64,000 bases of DNA from Rhodosalinus halophilus (lineage in GTDB: Bacteria > Pseudomonadota > Alphaproteobacteria > Rhodobacterales > Rhodobacteraceae), in contig NZ_QNTQ01000010.1 in NCBI RefSeq assembly GCF_003298775.1, forward strand, positions 167,059 through 231,058, given 5' to 3'. A model generated the notes under the pieces. That model saw only the letters and a list, made by a program, of their open reading frames with translations, ran no database searches and was not told the origin of the DNA. Of this stretch, positions 10,358-19,332 are shown piece by piece. A program made the position numbers and the translations under genes. The first letter of the stretch is position 1. Every line of letters begins with the position of its first letter.

Positions 10358-10957
10358 ATGGGTGATCCGAAGCGAGACGACGAGCCGTTTCTCGACGATA
10401 TCGAGTCGCTCGAGGCAGAAGCAGAGGCTGCCGAAGCCGCCGAGGATACGGCCGGCGCTGGCCGGGCCGCGCCGGCCGAGGGGGTCGAGTCGGAACTGGA
10501 CGCGCTGCGCGCCGAGCGTGACGAGCTGAAAGACCGCTTCATGCGCGCGCTGGCGGACGCGGAGAACACGCGCAAGCGCGCCGAAAAGGATCGACGTGAG
10601 GCGGAGCGCTACGGCAGCACACGGCTCGCCCGCGATCTGCTGCCCGTCTACGACAACCTCCAGCGGGCGATCTCCGCCGCCCGCGAAGAGAGCGAGACCG
10701 CATCGACCGCCCTGGTCGAAGGCGTCGAGCTGACGCTCAAGGAGCTTCTGAACGTCTTTCATCGACACGGGGTCGAGGTCGTGTCGCCTCAGGTCGGCGA
10801 CAAGTTCGACCCGAGCCTGCACGAGGCGATGTTCGAGGCGCCCGTCCCGGGCACCACGGCGGGCGAGATCATTCAGGTCTCCGCCGACGGCTTCCTTCTG
10901 CACGAACGGCTGCTGAGGCCCGCGCAGGTCGGCGTTTCCTCGATGAAGGACGGCTGA
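10358..10957 (+). CDS. grpE: Nucleotide exchange factor GrpE
   Basis: Releases ADP from DnaK in the Hsp70 cycle. The 199 residues comprise an acidic, alanine-rich N-terminal tail (1-50), a long coiled coil (LDALRAERDELKDRFMRALADAENTRKRAEKDRRE), and the beta-domain ending GRPAQVG-like (LLRPAQVGVSS). GAGGTGA just before ATG 10358 overlaps the hrcA stop, so the pair is an operon. Confidence 0.95.
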   Translation: MGDPKRDDEPFLDDIESLEAEAEAAEAAEDTAGAGRAAPAEGVESELDALRAERDELKDRFMRALADAENTRKRAEKDRREAERYGSTRLARDLLPVYDNLQRAISAAREESETASTALVEGVELTLKELLNVFHRHGVEVVSPQVGDKFDPSLHEAMFEAPVPGTTAGEIIQVSADGFLLHERLLRPAQVGVSSMKDG

Positions 10958-11001
10958 CAGCCCCCCGGGGCCAGGGGAGAGGGACCTTCAGCGCGGCCCT
11001 G

Positions 11002-11439
11002 TCACGACAGCAGCCGCGCCGCGAAGGCGCGGTCGCCCGGGTTGGCGAGCGCCTCCGGCGCGTCGCCCGCATCGACCCAGACTGCGGTGTGCCCCGGCTC
11101 TGACGGCGGGCCGAGATGGCGAATGGGCCGGGCCACGTAGATCGTGCACAGCTTTTCGGCGTGTATGCCGTATTCCGGCATCCAGGTGAAACGCCGGAAG
11201 GCACCGACCCGGCGAGGCGCGGCGATGGTCCAGCCCGTTTCCTCCCGCACCTCGCGGTAGAGCGCGGCGAGCGGCGATTCGCCGGGATCGATCCCCCCGC
11301 CCGGCAGCTGGATTTCCGGCGTCGGCTCTGCCTGATGCGTCAGCAGCACCCGCCCGTCGCGCGGCAGGACGGCATAGACGCCGGGCCGCAGCACATAGCG
11401 GCGGTCACGCTCGGGCGGTGCGTCATAGCGCGGGATCAT
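11002..11439 (-). CDS. NUDIX hydrolase
   Basis: Pyrophosphohydrolase of nucleoside diphosphate-linked substrates; the exact substrate cannot be read from sequence. The Nudix box is complete (GGGIDPGESPLAALYREVREETGW). I take ATG 11439 (MIPRYDAPPERDRRY), 145 residues, because AAGGAG lies about 9 bases upstream; the longer in-frame extension overlaps the hslO leader. It is convergent with grpE and divergent from hslO. Confidence 0.88.
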   Translation of the reverse strand: MIPRYDAPPERDRRYVLRPGVYAVLPRDGRVLLTHQAEPTPEIQLPGGGIDPGESPLAALYREVREETGWTIAAPRRVGAFRRFTWMPEYGIHAEKLCTIYVARPIRHLGPPSEPGHTAVWVDAGDAPEALANPGDRAFAARLLS

Positions 11440-11518
11440 GGGATGGCGCTCCTTGGGCTCGGCGCTTGTGGCCCCTATATCTGCGCGGTATGCCAATCCC
11501 CCACGCGCGAGGAAAGCC

Positions 11519-12514
11519 ATGACCTTAGGCACCCGAATCGCCTGGGACGACACGGTGTTGCCGTTCCAGCTCGACAAGTCGGACACACGCGGGCGCATCG
11601 TCCGGCTCGACGGCGTGCTGGACGGGGTGTTGCGCCAGCATGACTACCCGCCTCAGGTCGAGGCGCTGGTCGCTGAGATGGCGCTTCTGACGGCGCTGAT
11701 CGGGCAGTCGATCAAGCTGCGCTGGAAATTGTCGTTGCAGGTGCAGACCGACGGGCCGGTGCGCATGATCGCGACCGATTTCTATGGACCGAACGAAGAG
11801 GGGCAGGCGGCCTGGATCCGGGCCTATGCCAACTTCGACCGCGAGCGGCTGACCGACGAGGACGCGTTTTCCCAGCTGGGCAACGGCTACTTCGGCTTCC
11901 TGATCGACCAGGGAAAGGGCATGGCCCCCTATCAGGGCATCACCCCGCTCACCGGCGGGTCGCTCCGCGCCTCGGCCGAGACCTATTTCGCGCAATCCGA
12001 GCAACTGCCGACGCGCTTCGCGCTGAGTTTCGGCCGTTCCGCCGAGCCGGGCGTGCCCGAGCACTGGCGCGCCGGGGGAATCATGCTGCAGCATCTGCCC
12101 AAGGTGAGCCCGCACGCGAGCGGCGGCGGCTCCGGCGAGGGCGGTCTGCTCGAGCCGCAGGACTTCCTCTCGGGCGACGACCGCGAGAACTGGAACCGGG
12201 TGAACCTTCTGCTCGACACGGTGGGAGACATGGAACTCATCGGGCCGGCGCTGCCGCTCACCGATCTGCTGGTACGCCTCTTCCACGAGGAGCAGCCGCG
12301 CGTCTTCGACACGCAGCCCGTGCGCTTCGGCTGCACCTGCTCGGAAGATCGGGTGCGGCAGGCGCTGTCGATCTACTCGGCCGAAGAGATCGAGACGATG
12401 GTTACCGAAGAGGGCATCGTGACCGCCGATTGCCAGTTCTGCGGCGCGCACTACGAGATGGATCCCGGAACGCTGGGGTTCGAGGCGACGGATAGTGATG
12501 GCTCGGGCCACTGA
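11519..12514 (+). CDS. hslO: Redox-regulated molecular chaperone Hsp33
   Basis: Holdase chaperone switched on by oxidation. The C-terminal zinc-binding redox switch is intact: CTCSEDR and CQFCGAHY give the four cysteines (CxC...CxxC). The start ATG 11519 is preceded by a GAGGAAA ribosome-binding site; 331 residues is in the family's range. The 3' end overlaps the next NUDIX gene by about 17 bases, suggesting a stress-linked operon with the CCA enzyme. Confidence 0.93.
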   Translation: MTLGTRIAWDDTVLPFQLDKSDTRGRIVRLDGVLDGVLRQHDYPPQVEALVAEMALLTALIGQSIKLRWKLSLQVQTDGPVRMIATDFYGPNEEGQAAWIRAYANFDRERLTDEDAFSQLGNGYFGFLIDQGKGMAPYQGITPLTGGSLRASAETYFAQSEQLPTRFALSFGRSAEPGVPEHWRAGGIMLQHLPKVSPHASGGGSGEGGLLEPQDFLSGDDRENWNRVNLLLDTVGDMELIGPALPLTDLLVRLFHEEQPRVFDTQPVRFGCTCSEDRVRQALSIYSAEEIETMVTEEGIVTADCQFCGAHYEMDPGTLGFEATDSDGSGH

Positions 12515-13100
12515 GCCTTGGGCGGCGCTGGCTGCCGCGCTCACGCGGTCGGCGCCAGCGTCCTCGGATTTCGATCTCTCGCCGGAGGCGGCGCCGCCGA
12601 ACCGCCGGCTCCGGCCCGCCGGGGTTTTGATGGCGGTCGAGGACCGGCCTGACGGCGCGCGAATCTACCTCACCAAGCGATCTCCGGCGCTCAAGCATCA
12701 CCCCGGCCAGATCGCCTTTCCCGGCGGCAAGCAGGATGCCGGCGACCCCGATCCCGTCGCCGCCGCCCTGCGCGAGGCGGAAGAGGAAATCGGTCTGTCA
12801 CGCGCAGGCGTCGAGGTACTCGGCACCCTGCCGCCGCATGAGACCGTCACGGGATTCTCGGTCACCCCGGTGCTGGCGCGCGTCGCCGCGCCCTTCGAGC
12901 CCGTCCCCGAGCCTGGCGAGGTGGCAGAGATCTTCGCCGTGCCGTTCGGCCATCTTGCGGATCCAGGCAACTACACCGTTCAGGCACGGCGCTGGCGTGG
13001 GCAGATGCGTCACTATTACACCGTGCCCTGGGGGCCCTATTACATCTGGGGGGCGACCGCGCGGATCCTGCGCGGGCTGGCGGAGCGGCTCGCGTCATGA
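12498..13100 (+). CDS. NUDIX hydrolase, CoA pyrophosphatase-like
   Basis: About 200 residues with the extended LTKRSPALKHHPGQIAFPGG motif typical of CoA pyrophosphatases (NudL/YeaB type), followed by a Nudix box (GGKQDAGDPDPVAAALREAEEEIGL). It would split CoA or acyl-CoA to phosphopantetheine and 3',5'-ADP. ATG 12498 or GTG 12495 could start it, both inside the hslO end. Its stop overlaps the next start as ATGA. Confidence 0.85.
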   Translation: MARATEPWAALAAALTRSAPASSDFDLSPEAAPPNRRLRPAGVLMAVEDRPDGARIYLTKRSPALKHHPGQIAFPGGKQDAGDPDPVAAALREAEEEIGLSRAGVEVLGTLPPHETVTGFSVTPVLARVAAPFEPVPEPGEVAEIFAVPFGHLADPGNYTVQARRWRGQMRHYYTVPWGPYYIWGATARILRGLAERLAS

Positions 13101-14269
13101 AGGTGTCGGGCGACTGGATCGAGCGACCCGAAACGCAGCGCGTCTGCCGTCTGCTGACGGCGGGGCGGCATCGTGCGCTCTTCGTGGGGGGGTGCGTGCG
13201 CAACGCCCTTCTCGGCGCGCCGGTGACAGACATCGACATCGCCACCGACGCGCGGCCCGAGCGCGTGCTCGAACTGGCCGAAGCGGAGGGGCTGAAGGCG
13301 GTGGCCACCGGTGCGGACCACGGCACCGTCACCGTCGTCGCCGGCGGGCATCCGCACGAGATCACGACCTTCCGCCGGGACGTCGAGACCTTCGGGCGGC
13401 ACGCCGTCGTCGCCTTCTCCGACGACATCCGGGAAGACGCGGCGCGGCGCGACTTCACGATGAACGCGCTCTACGCCCTGCCGGATGGCACCGTCGTCGA
13501 TCCGCTGGGGGTGGGGCTCACCGATCTCGAGGCGCGGCACGTCCGCTTCGTCGGCGACGCCGAGACGAGAATACGAGAGGACTATCTGCGAATCCTCCGC
13601 TTCTTCCGGTTTACAGCCTGGTATGGCGACCCGGATGCCGGCTTCGACCCGGCGGCGCTGGCCGCGATCGCCGAGACGGTCGAGGGGCTGGCCGAGCTGT
13701 CGGCAGAGCGCGTCGGCGCGGAACTCAAGAAACTGCTCGCGGCGCCCGACCCGGTGAACGCGGTCGCGGTCATGGCCCGCACCGGCGCCCTGTCCCAGGT
13801 TCTGCCGGGAGCCACGCCGCTGCTGCTTGGCCCGCTGGTCCACGCGGAGGAGACGGCCGGCGTGCCGCCCGATCCGGTCCGGCGGCTTGCCGCACTGGGC
13901 GCGGGCGAGGCGGAGGGCCGGGCGCTGCGGCTCTCGAAGCGCGAGATGCGGCAGCTGTCGCTGTTGCAGAGCCTGATGGGCAGCCGGTCCGATCCCGCGG
14001 AACTGGGCTATCGCCACGGGGCGGAGACGGCGCGCGACGCGCTGCTGCTGCAGGCGGCCGCACGGGGCGCGCCCCTGCCCGAGGGGGCGCTTGAGGAGGC
14101 GCGCACGGCGGCCACACAGCGCTTTCCCGTGACCGCGCGCGATTTGATGCCGGCCTACGAGGGGCCGGCGCTGGGCGACAAGCTTGCGGAGCTCGAGCGG
14201 CGCTGGATCGCCTCGGGCTTTCGGCTGACGCGCGAGGAATTGCTGGCGGAGGCCACTCATCGCCCCTGA
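13097..14269 (+). CDS. cca: CCA tRNA nucleotidyltransferase (class II)
   Basis: Adds or repairs the 3'-CCA end of tRNA. The nucleotidyltransferase core shows LFVGGCVRNALLG and DIDIATDARP (metal-binding aspartates). The RRDFTMNALY block and the RIREDYLRILRFFRF motif that reads the incoming nucleotide follow. At 390 residues it fits alphaproteobacterial CCA enzymes; a poly(A) polymerase role cannot be fully excluded from sequence. It overlaps the preceding NUDIX gene by four bases. Confidence 0.9.
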   Translation: MKVSGDWIERPETQRVCRLLTAGRHRALFVGGCVRNALLGAPVTDIDIATDARPERVLELAEAEGLKAVATGADHGTVTVVAGGHPHEITTFRRDVETFGRHAVVAFSDDIREDAARRDFTMNALYALPDGTVVDPLGVGLTDLEARHVRFVGDAETRIREDYLRILRFFRFTAWYGDPDAGFDPAALAAIAETVEGLAELSAERVGAELKKLLAAPDPVNAVAVMARTGALSQVLPGATPLLLGPLVHAEETAGVPPDPVRRLAALGAGEAEGRALRLSKREMRQLSLLQSLMGSRSDPAELGYRHGAETARDALLLQAAARGAPLPEGALEEARTAATQRFPVTARDLMPAYEGPALGDKLAELERRWIASGFRLTREELLAEATHRP

Positions 14270-14381
14270 CGGGGCTCTTCGCGAAGAGGGACCGAAGGGA
14301 CCGATGAGCGCACCGGCGTGGGTGGCCTTTTCGCGCCGCATCCCGCAGAGTCGCCGGCACTCCGCCAGAGGATTCTCCCGC

Positions 14382-16220
14382 GTGTTCCGGTTCTTCGAAA
14401 ACCTGGTCGATCCCTATTGCGCCTATCCGCAGGACGACCGGCCGCCGCAGCGCCTGCTTCCCTTCATGCTGGGCTACGCCCGGCCGTTCCGGCGCGTGCT
14501 GATCCTCGCTGCGCTACTGTCGGTCGCCGTCGCCGCCATCGAGGTCGGCCTCATCTGGGTGATGGGCTGGGTGGTGGACGTGCTGGCGGGCGATCCGGCC
14601 CAGGTCTGGGCCGATCACGGCTGGCAGCTCATCGGCCTCGCCGTCTTCATCCTCGTCCTGCGCCCGGCCATTCAGGGGCTGGACGTGCTGATTCTCAACA
14701 ACGCGATCATGCCGAACTTCGGGACGCTGATCCGCTGGCGCGCGCATTCCCAGGTGATGCGCCAGTCGGTGGGCTGGTTCGAGAACGACTTCGCCGGCCG
14801 CATCGCCAACCGCATCATGCAGACGCCGCCCGCTGCGGGCGAGGCGGTGTTTCAGGTCTTCGACGCGATCACCTTCGCGCTCGCCTATCTCGTGGGCGCT
14901 GCGATCCTGCTCGGCGGCGCCGATCCGAGGCTCATGCTGCCGCTCGTTCTCTGGTTCGCGCTCTACGCGGCGCTCATGGTCTGGACCGTCCGTCGCGTAG
15001 GCCCCGCAAGCAAGGCCGCCTCCGACGCGCGCAGCCAGGTGACGGGCCGCGTGGTGGACAGCTACACCAACATCCACTCCGTCAAGATGTTCGCCCACCA
15101 CGACCGCGAACTCGACTACGCCCGCGAGGCGATCGAGAACGCGCGCCGCACCTTCGCGGCCGAAATGCGGCTCTACACCATCATGGACGTAGCCCTCGTC
15201 GTGCTGAACGGACTGCTCATCGTGGGTGTCGTGGGCTGGGCGATCACGCTCTGGATGCAGGGGACGGCCAGCGTGGGCGCGGTCGCGGCGGCGACGGCGC
15301 TGACGCTGCGTCTCAACGCCATGACCGGCTGGATCATGTGGGCGCTGACCACGTTCTTCCGGCAGCTTGGAGTCGTGGCCGAGGGCATGGAGACCATCGC
15401 GCAGCCGATCACGCTGACGGACGCGCCCGACGCGCAGCCACTCGAGCTGGGCGACGGCACGATCCGGATCGAGGGGCTGACGCACCACTACGGGCGCGGG
15501 CAGGGGGGTCTGGACGGCATCGACCTGACCATCCACCCAGGCGAGAAGGTGGGGCTCATCGGCCGCTCGGGCGCCGGCAAATCGACGCTCGTGAAGCTGC
15601 TTCTGCGGTTTTACGACATTGAAGGCGGGCGCATCACGATCGGCCATCAGGACATCAGCAAGGTCACACAGGAGAGTCTCCGCCGCCACATCGGCATGGT
15701 GCAGCAGGACAGCGCGCTCCTGCATCGCTCGGTGCGCGAGAACATCCTCTACGGCCGGCCCGAGGCGAGCGAAGCCGAGATGATCGAGGCGGCGAAACGG
15801 GCCGAGGCGCACGACTTCATCCTCGATCTGGAGGATTCGGAAGGCCGGCGCGGCTACGACGCGCAGGTGGGCGAACGTGGCGTGAAGCTCTCCGGCGGGC
15901 AGCGGCAGCGCATCGCGCTCGCCCGGGTGATCCTGAAGGACGCGCCGATCCTCGTGCTCGACGAGGCGACGAGCGCGCTCGACTCGGAAGTCGAGGCGGC
16001 GATCCAGTCCACGCTCTACGGCATGATGGAGGGCAAGACGGTGATCGCCATCGCGCATCGGCTCTCCACCATCGCACATCTCGACCGCATCCTCGTGATG
16101 GACAAGGGCCGCATCGTCGAGGACGGCCCGCACGACGTGCTTCTGGCGAAGGGCGGGCTATATGCCGGCTTCTGGGAGCGGCAATCCGGCGGCTTCCTGA
16201 ACCCGGAGGCGGCAGAATGA
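14382..16220 (+). CDS. ABC exporter half-transporter (TMD-NBD), first of a pair
   Basis: A 612-residue protein with an N-terminal six-helix membrane domain and a C-terminal ATPase domain. The ATPase carries Walker A GRSGAGKST, signature LSGGQRQR, Walker B ILVLDEATSALDSE and the H-loop IAHRLST. GTG 14382 (VFRFFENLVDPY), 9 bases after AGAGGA, is preferred to the upstream ATG 14304. The stop overlaps the start of a second, similar half-transporter, suggesting a heterodimer. The substrate cannot be told; lipid or drug export is typical of this subfamily. Confidence 0.9.
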   Translation: MFRFFENLVDPYCAYPQDDRPPQRLLPFMLGYARPFRRVLILAALLSVAVAAIEVGLIWVMGWVVDVLAGDPAQVWADHGWQLIGLAVFILVLRPAIQGLDVLILNNAIMPNFGTLIRWRAHSQVMRQSVGWFENDFAGRIANRIMQTPPAAGEAVFQVFDAITFALAYLVGAAILLGGADPRLMLPLVLWFALYAALMVWTVRRVGPASKAASDARSQVTGRVVDSYTNIHSVKMFAHHDRELDYAREAIENARRTFAAEMRLYTIMDVALVVLNGLLIVGVVGWAITLWMQGTASVGAVAAATALTLRLNAMTGWIMWALTTFFRQLGVVAEGMETIAQPITLTDAPDAQPLELGDGTIRIEGLTHHYGRGQGGLDGIDLTIHPGEKVGLIGRSGAGKSTLVKLLLRFYDIEGGRITIGHQDISKVTQESLRRHIGMVQQDSALLHRSVRENILYGRPEASEAEMIEAAKRAEAHDFILDLEDSEGRRGYDAQVGERGVKLSGGQRQRIALARVILKDAPILVLDEATSALDSEVEAAIQSTLYGMMEGKTVIAIAHRLSTIAHLDRILVMDKGRIVEDGPHDVLLAKGGLYAGFWERQSGGFLNPEAAE

Positions 16221-18058
16221 GAGCGACGCTCGGCCATATGCTCGACGCCTTCCGCCCCGCCGAGGGACCGCCGCCGCAGACGCTGGCGCGGTTCTTCGGC
16301 TGGTGCCTGTCGGGGGCCTGGCCGGCGCTTGCGCTCGCGGCCTTCCTCTCGGCGCTCGCGGGCGGGATGGAGGCGGGCACCGCCTGGGTTCTTGGCCTCG
16401 TGATCGACGTGGCGCAGGCCGAGGGGCGGGCCGGGCTCTTCGAGCCGGGCAATCTTGCGTTGCTCGTGGGCGCCGTCGTGTTCTTCGTCGTGGCGCGGCC
16501 GATCCTTTTCGGCCTCTCGGCCGCGGCCAATTCGATGATCGTGCAGCCCAACATGATGCCGCTCGTTCTGTCCCGCCTGCATCGCTGGGGCCTCGGGCAG
16601 GCCGTCACGTTTTTCGACAACGATTTCGCCGGCCGCATCGCGCAGAAGCAGATGCAGACGGCCCGCGCGGTCACGGATGTGGCCGCCGAGGTCATCAACG
16701 TGGTGGCCTTCGCGCTGGCCTCGCTCCTGGGTGCCGTGATCCTGCTGGGCTCCATCGATCCGTGGAACGCGGCGATCTTCGCGGTCTGGCTGGTGGGCTA
16801 CTTCGCGCTGATCCGGTTCTTCCTGCCGCGGGTGCGCGCGCGCTCGGGCGCGCGGGCGGCGGCCCGGGCCAATGTGACCGGGCAGGTCGTGGACACCATC
16901 ACCAACATCAAGACGGTCAAGCTCTTCGCGCATGACGACCACGAGGACCGCGCGGCGCTGAACGCCATGCAGAGCTACCGGGACCGTGCGCTGCACTTCG
17001 GCGTGCTCTCTGCCTGGTTCCGCCTGGCGCTGATGACCATCGCGGGTCTCCTGCCGGTGCTGATGGTCGGGGCCACGCTGATCTTCTGGCAGGCGGGCAC
17101 GGCGACGGCGGGCGACATCGCCGCGGCCGGCGCGATCTCCATCCGCATCGCGCAGATGACCGGCTGGGTCAGTTTCACGCTGATGGCGATCTACTCCAAC
17201 GTGGGTGAGGTCGAGGACGGGATGAAGACCCTCACACCCCGCGAACGGCTGGAGGATGCGCCGGAGGCCGTGGCCCTCGAGGTGGCCGAGGGGCGGATCA
17301 CCTTCGACCACGTCAGCTTCGCCTACGGGCGCGAGATCGGCGGGGTCGAGGACATCGCGCTGGACGTGAAACCGGGCGAGAAGCTGGGCGTCGTGGGGGC
17401 CAGCGGGGCCGGCAAATCCACGCTCGTCTCGATCCTGCTTCGGCTCTATGCACCCGAGAAGGGGCGTATCCTGATCGACGGGCAGGACCTGGCCGGCGTG
17501 ACGCAGGAAAGCCTACGCCGGCAGATCGGGATGGTCACGCAGGAAACCGCGATGTTCAACCGCACCGCGCGGGAGAACATCCTCTATGGCCGGCCCGACG
17601 CCACGGAGGCAGAGATGATCGCGGCGGCGAAGAAGGCCGAGGCGCACGATTTCATCATGGAGATGGAGGATCACCGCGGAAACCGCGGCTACGACGCCTA
17701 CCTCGGCGAGCGGGGCGTGAAGCTCTCGGGCGGGCAGCGCCAGCGCATCGCGCTCGCCCGCGCGATCCTGAAGGACGCGCCGATCCTCGTCCTCGACGAA
17801 GCGACCAGCGCGCTCGATTCGGAGGTCGAGGCCTCGATCCAGACGGCGCTCGAGCGGGTGATGGAAGGCAAGACGGTGCTGGCCATCGCACACCGCCTCT
17901 CGACGCTTTCCGAGATGGACCGCATCGTGGTGCTGGACCGCGGCCGGATCGTGGAGCAGGGCACGCATGATTCACTGCTCGCACGCGGCGGGCTTTACGC
18001 CCGCTACTGGGAGCGGCAGTCAGGCGGCTTTCTGGGATCGCGCGAGGCGGCGGAGTAG
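16217..18058 (+). CDS. ABC exporter half-transporter (TMD-NBD), second of a pair
   Basis: A 613-residue paralogue of the preceding gene and translationally coupled to it (ATGA). The ATPase domain has Walker A GASGAGKST, signature LSGGQRQR and ILVLDEATSALDSE, all intact, so both composite ATP sites could hydrolyse ATP. The ATPase halves of the two proteins are near-identical in many blocks, while the membrane domains differ more. This is what a tandem duplication with division of substrate contacts would give. Confidence 0.9.
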   Translation: MRATLGHMLDAFRPAEGPPPQTLARFFGWCLSGAWPALALAAFLSALAGGMEAGTAWVLGLVIDVAQAEGRAGLFEPGNLALLVGAVVFFVVARPILFGLSAAANSMIVQPNMMPLVLSRLHRWGLGQAVTFFDNDFAGRIAQKQMQTARAVTDVAAEVINVVAFALASLLGAVILLGSIDPWNAAIFAVWLVGYFALIRFFLPRVRARSGARAAARANVTGQVVDTITNIKTVKLFAHDDHEDRAALNAMQSYRDRALHFGVLSAWFRLALMTIAGLLPVLMVGATLIFWQAGTATAGDIAAAGAISIRIAQMTGWVSFTLMAIYSNVGEVEDGMKTLTPRERLEDAPEAVALEVAEGRITFDHVSFAYGREIGGVEDIALDVKPGEKLGVVGASGAGKSTLVSILLRLYAPEKGRILIDGQDLAGVTQESLRRQIGMVTQETAMFNRTARENILYGRPDATEAEMIAAAKKAEAHDFIMEMEDHRGNRGYDAYLGERGVKLSGGQRQRIALARAILKDAPILVLDEATSALDSEVEASIQTALERVMEGKTVLAIAHRLSTLSEMDRIVVLDRGRIVEQGTHDSLLARGGLYARYWERQSGGFLGSREAAE

Positions 18059-18090
18059 CGCTCGCGCCCGTCCCGCGGTATTCGGGCGCC

Positions 18091-19329
18091 ATGCGACAGG
18101 TTCGGATCGAGCGGCTGGGCCACCTGGGCGACGGCCTGGGCGAAGGGGTGATCGTGCCGCGCGCGCTGCCGGGCGAGCTGGTGGAGGGAGAGGCGCGCGA
18201 CGGGCGGCTCGAGGGGGTGCGAATCCTCGATCCCGCGCCGGAGCGGGTCGCGCCGCCCTGTCCCCATTTCCGGCGCTGCGGCGGCTGCGCAGTGCAGCAT
18301 CTCCGCGACGACGCGGTGGCGGAGTGGAAGACCGGCATCGTGCGCCATGCGCTCGCCGCGCAGGGAATTCAGGCCGAGATAGAGATTGTTTCGACCTCGC
18401 CGCCTCTCTCGCGCCGCCGCGCGGTGCTGGCGGCGCGGCGGACGAAGAAGGGCGCGTTGGCGGGGTACCATATGCGCGGCTCGGACGAGATCGTGGCGGT
18501 GCCGGAGTGCCGGGTTCTGCATCCTTCGTTGCTGGACGCGCTGCCGGTTGCCGAGGCGCTGGCAGAGGCCGGCGCCTCGCGCAAGGACTCGCTCGACGTG
18601 GCGGTGACGCTGACCGAAGCGGGGCTCGATGTGAGCGTATCGGGCGGCAAGCGGCTGGACGAGCGCTTGCGGACGCGGCTCGCGCAGCTCGCCGCGCGGC
18701 ACGACCTTGCACGGCTGACCTGGAACGGTGAGCCGGTGGCGCAGGCGCGGCCGCCGGTGCTGCACTTCGGGCGCGCGGTGGTCAGCCCGCCACCGGGCGC
18801 CTTCCTGCAGCCGACGGCAGAGGGAGAGGCGGCGCTCGTCGCGCGCGTGCGCGCGCTCCTCGCTGGGGCAGGGCGGGTTGCCGACCTCTTCGCCGGCTGC
18901 GGCACCTTCGCGCTGCCGCTGGCCGAGACGGCGGAGGTGCATGCGGTCGAGGGCGAGGCCGCCATGCTCGCCGCGCTCGACGCGGGCTGGCGACGCGCCC
19001 GGGGGCTCAAGCGCGTCACGACCGAGACGCGCGACCTCTTCCGCCGCCCGCTGGACCCCGCCGAGCTTGCCCGCTTCGACGCCGCGGTGATCGACCCGCC
19101 ACGGCAGGGGGCTGCGGCGCAGGTCGCCGCGCTCGCCCAGGCCCGTGTGCCGCGAATCGCCCATGTGTCGTGCAACCCCGCCACTTTCGCGCGCGATACG
19201 GCGGCGCTCGTCGCGGCGGGCTACCGCATGGGGCCGATCACGGTGGTGGACCAGTTTCGCTGGTCGCCCCATGTGGAGCTTGTGGCGGGCCTCGCGCTGA
19301 CCCATATGCCGGGCGGCGACAGGGAGTAG
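18091..19329 (+). CDS. RNA m5U methyltransferase, TrmA/RlmD-like, iron-sulfur type
   Basis: SAM-dependent uridine-C5 methyltransferase of the RumA/TrmA family. Iron-sulfur cysteines are visible in CPHFRRCGGC and again in VPEC. The SAM-binding motif is DLFAGCGTFALPLAE, and the catalytic blocks IDPPRQGAAAQ and HVSCNPATFARD include the nucleophilic cysteine. The 412-residue protein has a reduced N-terminal TRAM-like domain (IERLGHLGDGLGEG). Whether rRNA or tRNA is the target cannot be decided here. Confidence 0.9.
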   Translation: MRQVRIERLGHLGDGLGEGVIVPRALPGELVEGEARDGRLEGVRILDPAPERVAPPCPHFRRCGGCAVQHLRDDAVAEWKTGIVRHALAAQGIQAEIEIVSTSPPLSRRRAVLAARRTKKGALAGYHMRGSDEIVAVPECRVLHPSLLDALPVAEALAEAGASRKDSLDVAVTLTEAGLDVSVSGGKRLDERLRTRLAQLAARHDLARLTWNGEPVAQARPPVLHFGRAVVSPPPGAFLQPTAEGEAALVARVRALLAGAGRVADLFAGCGTFALPLAETAEVHAVEGEAAMLAALDAGWRRARGLKRVTTETRDLFRRPLDPAELARFDAAVIDPPRQGAAAQVAALAQARVPRIAHVSCNPATFARDTAALVAAGYRMGPITVVDQFRWSPHVELVAGLALTHMPGGDRE

Positions 19330-19332
19330 GCC

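Noticed and set aside
10958..11001. C- and G-rich stretch after grpE as a possible terminator.
   Set aside because: The CCCCCCGGGG core gives only short stems and there is no T-run on either strand.
14514..16133. A 539-codon minus-strand frame over the first ABC exporter, and similar long ones over the second exporter and the methyltransferase.
   Set aside because: They are histidine/arginine-rich mirror frames of well-conserved ABC and methyltransferase genes, with no domain of their own.
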